Positions 1 through 9,669 of a DNA stretch of 51,823 nt are shown here, one piece after another (the first letter of the stretch is position 1; every line of letters starts with the position of its first letter). The translations under genes were made by a program, and so were the position numbers. Source of the stretch: Hydnum rufescens UP504 (taxonomy: Eukaryota > Basidiomycota > Agaricomycetes > Cantharellales > Hydnaceae); NCBI GenBank assembly GCA_014904985.1, contig MU129217.1:1-51823 (forward strand). The letters run 5' to 3'. The notes under the pieces were generated by a model, which saw nothing but the letters and a program-made list of their open reading frames with translations, searched no databases and was not told the origin of the DNA.

Positions 1-38
1 AATTGCATAGGATTAACGCCCAGGATGCAAAAACTGCG

Positions 39-428
39 GCTAGCGAGTCTGGATTGTTCTATCGTCGTATCACAAAGAATTGTTATCACTACTAGCGTGG
101 TTGTGTGAGAGAGTTGCAAAGCAACTCTCGGTGCATGAGTGTCGCCGGATCTGACTGTGCGGGTGGGTGGGATCACTCGCGACTCTCACGACTTGGCTAA
201 GAGTGGGGTGGGTGGGGGAAAGAACGGTCGGCGACTCTAGCAGTAGCTATCTCCTGAGGTTGTTGTGCAGCTTGGCCTCCGGATGCAACACCCGGTTCGA
301 GCCGACTCATCACTCTTCGCCTCCACTCTTCCGTCGTTGTGCCTTTGGACTCAAGAGTGATATAGCTAGTGAGTCTGGATTGTTCTATTGTTGTATCACA
401 AAGAATTGTTATCACTACTAGTGTGGTT
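39..428. repeat. Duplicated host flank left of copia-1
   Basis: The segment 39-102 is repeated almost exactly at 365-428 (about 63 bp, differing mainly by C/T changes), so a unit of about 326 bp was duplicated in tandem. Copia-1 then inserted into the second copy. Positions 98-155 act as a paralogous empty site: TGGTT there runs directly into GTGTGAGAG, the same sequence that follows the right LTR at 9376. Both copies carry a perfect 9-bp inverted repeat (GAGAGTTGC, AAA loop, GCAACTCTC) at 109-129 and 9387-9407. Short overlapping ORFs here look spurious on both strands. Confidence 0.75.
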
Positions 429-441
429 TGTTGGAGCAAGC

Positions 442-668
442 TAGTGTTGCCGTGACTGACTCAACTGAATTGAGTCAAGTCAAGTCCTGAGTCCATTTTT
501 TTTCTTGCTAACTATGACACATTGGGGCTTTTTTTTGCCGCAGGATGAAAGAGAAGAGATCCAAATGATAGAAGTCGATAAGTCTGAGGCAAATAGTGAT
601 GTGATGACAGCACTGTGAGGCTTTCTTTTTAAAAGTTCCAAAAAGGACTCAAGTCTTTGGCAACACTA
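442..668. mobile_element. Non-autonomous hAT-type MITE, copy 1
   Basis: A 227-bp insertion with terminal inverted repeats TAGTGTTGCC / GGCAACACTA inside the 5' LTR of copia-1. The 3' LTR shows the empty site (GGAGCAAGTGGATAC). The 8-bp flanks GAGCAAGC (434-441) and GAGTGAGT (669-676) both descend from GAGCAAGT by transitions, as expected for an old hAT 8-bp target duplication. The interior has GAGTCAAGTC / GACTCAA words shared with copy 2 at 10317-10532. It has no coding capacity. Confidence 0.85.
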
Positions 669-764
669 GAGTGAGTGGATACGGAAGCAACTGGGTATGA
701 TGTCAGAGACAAGCGCAACTGAGGCTATGCTGAGGACCTTGCCAATTGTCAATCCGCCAATCTA

Positions 765-1461
765 AGATAGTGGACATTCATACTCATCCACTATCCCGGC
801 ACTTACCAGCATCTCTTTAAGCACCTGTGACTCAACAGTGAGAGGAATTTGGTGACCAAGGACAGCTTAGAAATGATGGTCTGAGGGACTTCTTGGTTTC
901 AGAATTGCAAAATATGCCCCAGGCAGGAGCTTTACAACTAGAAAAACTCTACTAATGAAAAAAGCTTGTTTTGCAATTCTAAGGAGATTTGAGCAAGGCA
1001 AGTTTTGGCCTATCCAAATAAGGAAATTTCCTAATTTGGAAATTCTTTATAAAGAAATTTCCTTATTAGGAGGATCCATTTTAGGAAGTTTCCTTATTTA
1101 GATTCCTAAATTTGGCAAGTCCCCCCCAGCTGAGCCAGTTGGGAGCCGCCAACCCACAGGAGTAAGCAGGTTCCAGGGTCATGCCTTGCTTGAAGGGTAA
1201 CATTGGATTCTGTACCACTCTTAACACAATGGTAAGCCCTGAAAATTGCTATAATCTTCTGTTTCAGGCTTCAAATTCATCACTTTGGTTTATGGACAGT
1301 TACTGAAGGTTGAGGAGGCTGCATAGGATGCCAAAAAGTACTGGGCCAAGAGTGCAACTGAGGGAAAACACTTACTGCACCAAAATTTGGCACCATGTGA
1401 TGCTTATGTAATTCATTTTGGAAGCTAATCTATAGTGGATGAGTATGAGTGTCCACTATCT
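765..1461. mobile_element. Tc1/mariner-type MITE with TA target duplication
   Basis: A 697-bp insertion with 30-bp terminal inverted repeats (765-794 and 1432-1461) differing at one base; each starts AGATAGTGGACA. TA lies immediately outside both ends (763-764 and 1462-1463), and the empty site AATCTAGCTGGAACC is present in the 3' LTR. Each repeat also contains a smaller palindrome (ATAGTGGA / TCCACTAT). The interior is non-coding and has an AT-rich stretch of short repeats (AAATTTCCTTATT) around 1018-1100. Confidence 0.9.
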
Positions 1462-1765
1462 TAGCTAAAACCTGTAGCCAAGTTTCACTGGCAATCTCTT
1501 ACCTCTTTGTTTTGCTGGCACCACTGGCAGTCAGACATTCTTTTCTTTTCTCTAACCCATTTTCATGTGTCTTCTACCCTCCTGTAAATAATATAAAAGG
1601 CTGGGCTTAGGCCCTCTAAATGCTAAGGACTTCTCTGTGTGTTCTTCCTGCCATTGCTGCTTAATTCACCTGGGTGACTCAAGTCTTGCCAGTCTACCAA
1701 ATTCATCCTCACCCACTTAGTAATCAGGGGGAGTTCTTCTTGTGAAAATACCATAACTCTCACTA

Positions 1766-1840
1766 GGTTATGGGCCCATTGTTGCTCATTTAAAAAAGAA
1801 CAAATTACCCCTTTGATTTTTCCAAATAGACAAGATCATC
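1766..1840 (+). other. Copia-1 leader between 5' LTR and gag
   Basis: A 75-bp leader holding the presumed primer-binding site (GGTTATGGGCCCA at 1766) and the stretch up to the gag start codon. No other feature is visible. Confidence 0.5.
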
Positions 1841-2078
1841 ATGAGTGATGAATTCAAGATTCGGGTTATGAAATTGGTGGCAGATGGTATGAACTGGGTC
1901 ACATAGTGTGACCAGATTATGTGGGCCCTTGATGCGAAGGGGCTGCTGGAGCACCTTACAAGTGACATGATTATGTCAGACTATACTGCTGCTGGTATGG
2001 TCGATGGACTTATGCTGGAGGCTTGATGGAAGAAGGATGAGGCCATGGTCAAACAGCTTGTGGCTGGCTTGGTCCCGG
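1841..2078 (+). pseudogene. gag: Copia-1 gag, N-terminal part
   Basis: Gag starts at ATG 1841 (MSDEFKIRVMKLVADG...). It reads like the N-terminus of copia gag proteins of basidiomycetes, including WALDAKGLLEHL and WKKDEAMVKQLVAGLV. In-frame stops occur after NWVT (TAG) and after LMLEA (TGA). The reading frame is interrupted at codon VP by the CCGG-flanked insertion at 2079 and resumes at 3676 (DMVFSQIKAG). Gag would form the virus-like particle core. It is non-functional here. Confidence 0.8.
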
Positions 2079-3671
2079 TATAGAAGAAGGATTGGGAGCT
2101 CCGATGACTGTCAAATCAAACTCTGGTTCAGCCAGTGTGTAGATGGGAGACTGTATTTCTGTTTTTATTCAATGGGCTGGTTCGCTCTGATGGTTGATCA
2201 CTCTCTAACAAGTTAGATATGGTATTCAGTGGAGGATAAGATTGTGGTATGGACTAGCTATAGTCAATGATATATCGTGGGATGCTTGTGAAAGGCTTAT
2301 ACGTGTTGTATTGAACTGTTTACTGCTATTTGTAGGTACCTATTTGTGTCCTCCTGGTCAAAATGCAGATTCTAAAGAGGACTCTAGACTAGTTTAAGCT
2401 TGATTTAGTGTGTCAATGTGTTTCTTTCTTCTTCTGACTTAACTTTGTTTTTACTCACCTTTCCTTGGATGTCCAGCAACTCTAACCTTAGGTCCTGCAA
2501 CTATCCTTGGCTCAGTATTTCGCGTAGAGGGCTTCCAGTGACTTAATCTTAACAACCTTGTATATGACTTAGCTCCAGATGGCTTTTAGATCAGTACTCT
2601 CTTAAGATGCAAGCAGATTTGTAGACAGTAGTATATTCCAGTAGTGAGAAGATGATGGGGGGATACAGGAAAATCTACCAGCTTTTATACCTTTCTGAAG
2701 GTGGCTGTGTTTAAAGAATATGACTCACTCCTAGGTGAGTCATATGTGAGAACAATAGGGTTGTCAAGGAGGGTGAGTCATTCATAAAGTGGTTGCATGA
2801 TAGGTGAGTCATTCATAAAGTGGTTGCAAGATAGGTGAGTCATTCATAAACAAAACAAAAGGGTTGCTAAGAAGGTGTTATCTTTCATAAAGTGGTTGCA
2901 AGGAGGGTGAGTCATTCATAAACAGAACAAAAGGGTAGTCAAGGGAGTGTTATCTTTCTTATCTGTGAGGTTCTAGAAGTTATTTGTGGTAATGGGAGAT
3001 GAAATCAAAGGATATTTCCGAGTTCTTGGAGATTAATTTGTTTGTAGTCCAGTGGTTAAGATGTTTTTGTTGCTGGTTGATAATGGGGACAAGTGCATGG
3101 GATGGGATTCGATTCAGAAACAACAGTTTACATCCGTAATAGACGTTCTTGGTATCATTCGATGCGGATTTTTAACAGCTTTCTGGGCGCGGTGGTTCCG
3201 AGCAGATCCGGTGTAAACTGACAGAGAAATTCGTTTTTTACTGATGGGTGTTGATTCTGACAGTAATATTGTTCTGTAGAGTTCAGTTTTGATCTGTTCT
3301 TTGCGTGCTCAGTACCGTTGGATGCGGATTTTTTATATCTTTCCAGGCGTGGTTGTTCCGAGAGGATTGGATGCGAACTGACGGAGAAATTCGTTTTTTA
3401 CTGAAAATCCCGGATTTTGACAGTAATATTGGTCTGGAGAGTGCATTTCTGGTCCGTTCGACTTGTGTTTGGTACCGTTCGAAAGGTGTGAATCGTAGCT
3501 TTCTAAGCGTTATATGGGCGTACCTCTCCGATCAAAACTGACGGAGTTATAGAATGAATTCGATTTCTGCGCGTAGCTGTAATTAATTTCGTAATTGGTC
3601 ATGTGATCGTCCAAAGGCTGGGAGTGGTGTGATTTCGCGTTTTCTGATACTGGATGTTTTTATCTTCCACA
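2079..3671. mobile_element. LTR-like element of 1.59 kb flanked by CCGG, copy 1
   Basis: The insertion splits copia gag: CCGG lies at 2075-2078 and again at 3672-3675, and joining across it restores the gag reading frame. The second copy, 22836-24427, is nearly identical (1592 bp). Read on the minus strand it begins TGTGGAAGATAAAAAC, similar to the TGTTGGA start common in fungal LTRs, and ends CTTCTATA. Inside are four degenerate copies of a ~31-bp GTGAGTCATTCATAAAG repeat (about 2770-2930) and three ~160-bp tandem units (about 3149-3560) with GGTACCGTTCGA and AAACTGACGGAGAAATTCG words. It has no significant ORF, so it is probably a solo LTR. A DNA transposon with short inverted ends is an alternative. 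Confidence 0.75.
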
Positions 3672-3675
3672 CCGG

Positions 3676-4400
3676 ATATGGTATTCAGCCAGATTAAGGC
3701 TGGACTCAAGGCCAAGGAGGTCTTGGATCAGCTCTGGGCTCTGTATGAAGGACAATTGAAATTAATTCTGGTCGATCTATGGAAATGATTGCAGAATACT
3801 TGCTGTGGCACAGATGATGACATTTGTGTGCATTTTGACAAATTGGCCAATCTCAAGGAACAGCTGGCAGCCATGGGCACCACAATTTTGGATGAAGAAT
3901 ATGGCAACATCCTATTAGGATCACTCCCCAACTCATATGACAATACAATAAATTTGATTATGGCAGCTGCAGATCTCAGTGGCAAATCTATTATGCCAAC
4001 TCTAGTGATCTGACTTGTAACAGATGAGTACAACTGGCAAACCCTGAAAAAGGGGAAGGCCAAATCAAGTAATGATGAAGCTTTCTATGCCAATGGGCAG
4101 AAGAAGAGCAAGAAGGATGTTGAGTGTTTTAATTGCCACCAAAAGGGGCACATCAAAGTGGATTGTTGGGTGAAAGGGGGAGGAAAGGAGGGGCAGGGGC
4201 CATTGAGGTTGCCAAATCCCAGGACGGGTGCTAAGGAAAGCACCGCTACGGCCACACATGCTGATGTTGAGGCATGGGCCATGATCAAGGCCATTGGGTC
4301 ACAGCCAGATGTCATGGCTATAACAAATGGACAGATGAAATCCCCCACCTATGCTGAAATATATGATTCAGGGGCCACATGACACATGTCGCCATATTGG
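3676..4400 (+). pseudogene. gag: Copia-1 gag C-terminus, zinc knuckle and protease
   Basis: The gag frame resumes with DMVFSQIKAGLKAKEV and continues through HFDKLANLKEQLAAMG and NILLGSLPNSYDN, typical of the copia gag domain UBN2. A CCHC zinc knuckle, CFNCHQKGHIKVDC (C-X2-C-X4-H-X4-C), lies near 4122-4165. It is followed by the aspartic protease signature DSGAT near 4366-4380, directly before an in-frame TGA where a tryptophan codon is expected. Other stops break the frame near 3790 and 4010. Confidence 0.85.
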
Positions 4401-5760
4401 GATCATTTCATCAATTATCATTCCATTGAACCCCACCCAATCCTTGCAGCCAACAACTGAATATTCTATGCTATTGGTGCCAGTGACTTAAAAATTCAAG
4501 TGCTGAATGAGGGAAATTTACTCCTGTCATTTTACGTGATGCCCTCCATGCCCCAGAACTTGGATTGGCCATCATTTTGATAAACTGAATTACGAAGGCA
4601 GGTCACAAAGTCCTATTCAACGGAAACTTGTGCAAAATCAAAAATACAAAAAGTGTCCTTATTGGATGCATCTCTGGCAGCAATAATGGCTTATACAAAG
4701 TTGAACACACTAATGCAGCAGCTACAATTGCATGCGAGATGGTGAAGCTCTTGGACCTTCACAGACAATTGGCCCATATTTCGGTTGATACAATATGCAC
4801 ACTTATCAAAAACAATGTTATTGAGGGCATTGACTTAATTGATGACATCAAGGATTTTTCCTGCGACTCCTGCGAGTATGCCAAGGCCACATGGAAGGCA
4901 ATAAAGAAAGAATGGACAGCCCCACTTGCTTCCTCATTTGGTGAGGAAATCCATACAGATGTTGGGGGCCCATCACCCCTAATTCATTGGGTGGATGATC
5001 TTATTACATCATGTTTACAGATGACACCACGAGATATATGAAACTTTGGCTATTACATATGAAGGACAAGGCACTCAACACTTACAAAGACTTCACAGCT
5101 TGGGTGAAGACACAGCATGGAGTCCATATTAAACAGCTTCGATTGGACCAAGGAGGCAAATATACAAGTAATGCCTTTGCAAAATTCCTAGGGGATCAGG
5201 GCACAGAACACCGATTGACCACCCACAATACCCCCCAGCACAATAGAGTGGCTGAGTCACTGAATTGGCAGATTCTCAAACAAACTTGGGCAATGTTACA
5301 TCAATCTCAATTGCCAAAAAATCTCTGGGGTGAGGCTGTGAATTGGGCTGTCTGGCTCAAAAATTGTACCTCTACACAGGTCTTAGGCCATATGATGCCA
5401 CTCAAATGGCTTACAAAGGAGAAGCCAAACCTCATGAATGTCCCTATCTGGGGACAAAGAGTCTGGGTCCATAATGATTCTGGATCGAAATTGGACAAAT
5501 GCGTGAATGAAGCCTTTTGGGTGGGCTATGATAACAACAGCCCACACAGTCACAGAATTTACTGGAGGGGAAGGAACAAAATATGCATTGAACATAACAT
5601 AAAATTCACTACCTCAACAATTGACATTTCTGTCAATCCCCCAGTTATGAGCTCAAGGCCATGGTCAGATCCCTGCCAACCAACAACAATTCTCCAGATC
5701 CTGAAGACTCAGACAATGACAAAACCCTAAATTCTAGGCCAACTACCCCTGCTGAACCCC
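4401..5760 (+). pseudogene. pol: Copia-1 integrase region
   Basis: The HHCC zinc-binding domain is visible near 4750-4900 (HRQLAHIS ... CDSCEYAKAT). The integrase core follows with HTDVGGP (first acidic residue), LRLDQGGKYTSNAF (second) and PQHNRVAESLNW (the catalytic glutamate), the DD35E layout of retroviral-type integrases. The downstream GKAFWVGY-like segment (EAFWVGYDNNSPHSHRIYW) is the conserved C-terminal motif of copia integrases. Several frame changes and stops separate these blocks, for example between 4628-5041 and 5011-5730. The enzyme would have joined the cDNA to the host chromosome. Confidence 0.85.
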
Positions 5761-7060
5761 CTCCTATGCCAAAACAGACCCAACCCACTGAACCTGAATG
5801 ATGCTCCACACATGTCCCCAAACTGTCTCAATATGTGCAATGCCTTGCACAGGGCGAAGGTACAGTTCATGGATACACACACAAATCCAACTCTCAGATC
5901 CCTGGTGTCAGGGGGAGTGGTGATAATATCAGCGAGAATTCAGCATCTCTCATAAATGACACCATATATCATATAGAATTCAATGATGCAGCCTTTGTGA
6001 CCATTCAAGATATAGATGGAGATCCCAAATCATTGGATGAGGCCAAGTCATGAACTGATTGGCCACAATGGAAAAAGGCTATTGATATTGAACTCAAAAC
6101 CATCAAAGATGCCAGAACTTGGGATGAAGTACCAAGGCCACCTGGCAAGAATATTGTCGATTGCAAGCTCATATTCAAAATCAAACAAAAAGCTGATGGA
6201 ACCATTCTAAAGTACAAGGCATGTCTAGTTGCCCATGGTTTCACACAGATTTATGGCATTGATTACTATGAAACATATTCCCCCATTGTGTGACTCACAA
6301 GTTTTTGGACAATTATTGCATTCGCTGCCTGAAACAATTGGGATATTGACTCTTTTGATTTCAATGGCACATACCTCAATGGTGAACTTGATGAGAACAA
6401 AGAAATTTATATGAATTTCCCCCCAAGTACAAACCCCAGGGGAAGAATACAATCCTATGACTATGGAAGACTCTGTACAGTCTTAAGCAAGCTGGACAGC
6501 ATTGGTATGATTCACTCTCCCATGCCCTTAATAGTCTCAGTTTTAGTGCAAGCCATGCCGATCCCGGTGTGTTCCATACCCAGAAAGATGGGGAGGAATT
6601 AATTTTGGCGATCCATGTGGATGACTGCACATTTACAGGCCTGTCAAGGGCACTGCTTGATGAATACAAGCGAAAAATCAATGAAAAATACTCAATTACT
6701 GACCTTGGACCACTGCATTGGTTACTTGGGGTTAAAATTGAGCAAGATCGTGAATTATGGATGATCCAATTATTGCAGACATCATACATCAACTCGATTG
6801 TCTCACAGTTCTCACTCAGTGACTCGAAACCCGTTAATACCCCAATGGAACCCAGGGCCACACCCACTCAAGAGGATTCTGTGATGAATCCCACAGATAT
6901 CAAATGAATGAAGCAGACCCCCTATCATGAGGCCATAGGTAGCCTCATGTACAGATCCATGGCCATGAGGCTGGATATTACTTTTGCAGTATCGACACTA
7001 TCGCAGTTCCTTGACAAGCTGGGACCCACATACTGGGAGGTGGTAAAATGAGTTATCCGG
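5761..7060 (+). pseudogene. pol: Copia-1 reverse transcriptase, decayed
   Basis: Weak linker sequence from 5761 leads into the copia reverse transcriptase (RVT_2 type). Recognisable blocks are IVDCKLIFKIKQKADG near 6155-6200, an AYLNGEL-like stretch (TYLNGELDENKEIYM) near 6370, and the catalytic box ILAIHVDD near 6600-6625, where VDD is the metal-binding pair. KINEKYSITDLGPLHWLLGV follows. Stops and shifts occur throughout. At 7057-7060 the frame (VIRYLA) is broken by the CCGG-flanked solo LTR. Confidence 0.82.
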
Positions 7061-8442
7061 TGTAAGCAGGATGGTTATGGAACCAATCCAACTACTGTCC
7101 ACAATGTTGAGCCAGGGATGAAAGAGGGGATCACAGATCTAATCCGGATGTTCAGGTCCAAGTGGGGGAAGGTCTTTTGAACAGGGGAAATTGCAGTGAG
7201 CCAACAAAGCCCAAGCAATTAAGTGAGAATGTGTCTTTCAGTCAAATTACCACACCCTAAGAATCTCTTCTTGAGACCTTAGTCAAAGTGTAGTTGGAAT
7301 TCGCTTTTTGTAGTGAGAAATCACCCAGGGACCAGCAGCTGTTCAAGGAGCTTCAAACTGGAGGGAGGGGGAGAACTACTGAATTTGTGTGCTAGCTGCA
7401 CCTAATATACAATCCAGACTTCGACTCAATAGAAAGTGAAAAAGTCGGACTTAAGGGACACACAGAGAAAAAGAAATCAAGTTAAAATCTTCAAAACTGA
7501 TGGAGATATTCTAATTTAAAGATAAAAGGGGAGATTGACACATTACATGCTATTCCTCCTTCAAACCTGGACAAGTTCCCTTAAGGAAAAGTGGAATAGG
7601 TCGCCCTGAGGGTCTTCTCCATCTGAAATAAGAGGGCTGGAAGTAATTCGCTATTTTGAATGGTGGAGCAAAGGGGGAGTCATGGGGAGGGAGTTGTCTT
7701 GTGAAAAATGGAGTTCGCATCCGCTCGCTTTGCCCTTGGTATCGTTCGATGCACATTTTCAACAGCTTTCAGGGTGTGGTACTTGCAAATGAATCTGATA
7801 AGAATTGACTTCAAAAATCAAGAAATACTCCTTCAGAGTATGAATCATGGCAAGATATTGTTACAGGGACCGCATTTTTGATCTGTTCGTTTCGTGTTTG
7901 GTACCGTTCGATAGGTACGATTCGTATCTTTCTGGGAGCGGTCGTTTCGAGTCTATCTGATCCAAAATGATGGAGAAATTTGAAAAATACTCCTTCAGAG
8001 TAGTGCAGCCCCTATCTGGATCATGTGACGGATCTGTGAGTCCAGAATCAGAACTAGGCCCGCTCCACGTCATTACATAATCACAATTCATCGCCCTTAA
8101 GGCAATAGGATGGCTTGGAAGAGCAGGCAAGTCATCCAGTCTTGAAGAACGATGGCAAGTTGAATTGCCTTGTCCAAAGAAAATGGACTTGAAGTAGGGC
8201 ATAAACTGCCCTTTTTGATGAGGACTGTTGAAGTCCGACAGATAGTCAATAAAATGACTGGTGGACATGGTAAAGGAATGAGGTGATATTATGGGTTGGA
8301 AAGGGGTAGGAATCCAATTGATTTCTTGAATAAACGAATGGCAATATAATTAAATGAGCATGGTGACATATAATTGATTCATTTGTAGGAAAAATGGCCT
8401 TGGATGAGGATTTCTATGGTGTAGGGATTTATCCCTCCAACA
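7061..8442. mobile_element. LTR-like element of 1.38 kb flanked by CCGG (solo LTR)
   Basis: The insertion in copia-1 pol has TG..CA ends (TGTAAGCAGG ... CCCTCCAACA) and a CCGG direct repeat on each side (7057-7060 and 8443-8446). Deleting it and one CCGG restores GTTATCCGGTACCTAGC, which reads VIRYLA as expected in copia RNase H. On the minus strand it begins TGTTGGAGGGATAAAT. It shares words with the 1.59-kb element (TTTGGTACCGTTCGAT, GATGGAGAAATTTG), so the two are probably related LTR families. No ORF of note; best read as a solo LTR. Confidence 0.82.
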
Positions 8443-8446
8443 CCGG

Positions 8447-8965
8447 TACCTAGCAACCACAAAGGATTTCAGCCTAATGTATGGATTAAAACAACATGAC
8501 CTACTCAGGTATATGGATGCAGACAGAGTGATGCAGGAGCACTGATGAGTGATTACAGGATACACTTACCTGATTGATGGTGGAACTGTCTTGTGGAGTT
8601 CCAGAAAACAAGAATTAATCACACTCTTGATGGCTGAGGCAGAATATGTTGCCATGATGCAGGCAGCCAAGGAAGGCATTTGGCTACAAGGCCTAATTGC
8701 CAAAATTTTCCATACTCAACTCAAAGCCACAACTCTATATTGTGATAATCAAGCCATGTTAAAACTTGCAATGGGCGATAATTACCATGCCTGGACGAAA
8801 CATATTGATATCCATTTTCATTTTATCCACAAGATGATTAAAGATGGAACATTCAATTTGGTCTACTGCCCCACAGAGACTATGATGGCCAACATTCTTA
8901 CAAAATCCCTTGGGGCAACAAAATCAAATTTCCATGCTGAAGGACTTGGACTATGTCGCACTTGA
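8447..8965 (+). pseudogene. pol: Copia-1 RNase H and pol C-terminus
   Basis: The copia RNase H domain continues after the solo LTR: LATTKDFSLMYG, then WSSRKQELITLLMAEAEYVA near 8590-8650, YCDNQAMLKLA and TKHIDIHFHFIHKMI, ending with LTKSLGATKSN before a TGA at 8963-8965. Two adjacent stops (TGATGA near 8543) interrupt it. In an active element this domain degrades the RNA strand of the RNA-DNA hybrid during cDNA synthesis. Confidence 0.88.
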
Positions 8966-8972
8966 GGGGGAG

Positions 8973-9375
8973 TGTTGGAGCAAGTGGATACAGAAGTGAC
9001 CGGGTATGACATCAGAGACAAGCATGACTGAGGCTATGCTGAGGACCTCACCAATTGTCAATCCACCAATCTAGCTGGAACCTGTAGCCAAGTTTCACTG
9101 GCAATCTTTTACCTCTTTGTTTTGCTGGCACCACCAGCAGTTGGACATTCTTTTCTTTTCTCTAACCCATTTTCATGTGTCTTCTACCCTCCTGTAAATA
9201 CTATAAAAGGCTGGGCTTAGGCCCTCTAAATGCTAAGGACTTCTCTGTGTGTTCTTCCTGCCATTGCTGCTTAATTCACCTGGGCAACTCGAGTTTTGCC
9301 AGTCTACCGAATTCATCCTCACCCACTTAGTAATCAGGGGGAGTTCTTCTCATGTGAATACTGTAACTCTCACTA
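8973..9375 (+). repeat. 3' LTR of copia-1
   Basis: The uninterrupted 403-bp LTR starts TGTTGGAGCAAG right after the polypurine tract and ends CTCTCACTA before the TGGTT target duplication. It contains CTATAAAAGG near 9203, the probable promoter TATA box. It supplies the empty sites for both MITEs found in the 5' LTR. Confidence 0.93.
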
Positions 9376-9543
9376 TGGTTGTGTGAGAGAGTTGCAAAGC
9401 AACTCTCAGTGCATGAATGTTGCTGGATCTGACTGTGCACCCCAAACAGCTGGTGCACCAAACCATAGTCAGGTCCAGCAGGATTGCACTATCACCCCAA
9501 ACAGCACCAGAGGGATATATATTTGTGTTCATTACCCATTACT

Positions 9544-9664
9544 TGTTGGAAAGTAAGTTCCATCTCCAGAACAGGAGGGATAGCTCAGTTGGTAGAGCAC
9601 CTGACTAGGAGGCAGGAGGCCCCAGGTTCAAACCCTGGTTCCACCATAATTTTCAGAAATAACA
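9544..9664 (+). mobile_element. Short TG..CA element carrying a tRNA-like sequence, copy 1
   Basis: The 121-bp element starts TGTTGGAAAG, ends AGAAATAACA and is flanked by the perfect 5-bp direct repeat TTACT (9539-9543 and 9665-9669). The ends (TGTT / AACA) and 5-bp duplication fit an LTR-retroelement integrase product, that is, a solo LTR of a TRIM-like element. A tRNA-derived SINE would not be expected to have such ends. Copy 2 at 51409-51528 has the same termini and ACCAC duplications. The tRNA-like part occupies most of the element. Confidence 0.78.
9574..9646 (+). tRNA. tRNA-like sequence inside the short element (probably not a host tRNA gene)
   Basis: It has an A box (TAGCTCAGTTGG), D stem GCTC/GAGC, anticodon stem CCTG/CAGG, B box GGTTCAAACCC with a perfect T stem (CCAGG/CCTGG) and an acceptor stem pairing GGAGGGA with TTCCACC apart from one A-A mismatch and one G-T wobble. 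The anticodon loop is CTAGGAG here and CTAGAAG in copy 2, and the fifth anticodon-stem pair is A-G, so an amino acid cannot be assigned safely. Because the flanks are conserved along with it, I read it as an internal pol III promoter of the mobile element. Confidence 0.6.
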
Positions 9665-9669
9665 TTACT

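Larger units (their letters stand above)
429..1765 (+). repeat. 5' LTR of copia-1, interrupted by two MITEs
   Basis: It starts TGTTGGAGCAAG and ends ACTCTCACTA, matching the 3' LTR at 8973-9375. The LTR has a TATA-like ATATAAAAGG near 1592 (ACTATAAAAGG in the 3' LTR near 9202), consistent with a U3 promoter. After 1765 the sequence GGTTATGGGCCCA is in the position of a primer-binding site. The LTR is split by a hAT MITE (442-668) and a Tc1-type MITE (765-1461). The end is TA rather than the usual CA in both LTRs. Confidence 0.9.
429..9375 (+). mobile_element. Ty1/copia LTR retrotransposon copia-1, decayed, with four nested insertions
   Basis: An LTR retrotransposon bounded by LTRs at 429-1765 and 8973-9375 and by the 5-bp target duplication TGGTT (424-428 and 9376-9380). 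Removing the two insertions and their target duplications from the 5' LTR leaves 403 bp, exactly the length of the 3' LTR. That supports both boundaries. The internal region runs in copia order: gag with zinc knuckle, protease, integrase, reverse transcriptase, RNase H. Many stops and frameshifts, mostly transition-like (CGA to TGA, CAA to TAA, TGG to TGA), make it inactive. A polypurine tract (GAGGGGGAG) directly precedes the 3' LTR. Confidence 0.93.

Noticed and set aside
9574..9646. Functional host tRNA gene
   Set aside because: The flanking sequence is conserved with it in both copies, target duplications surround the whole element, and the anticodon cannot be matched to a standard isoacceptor.
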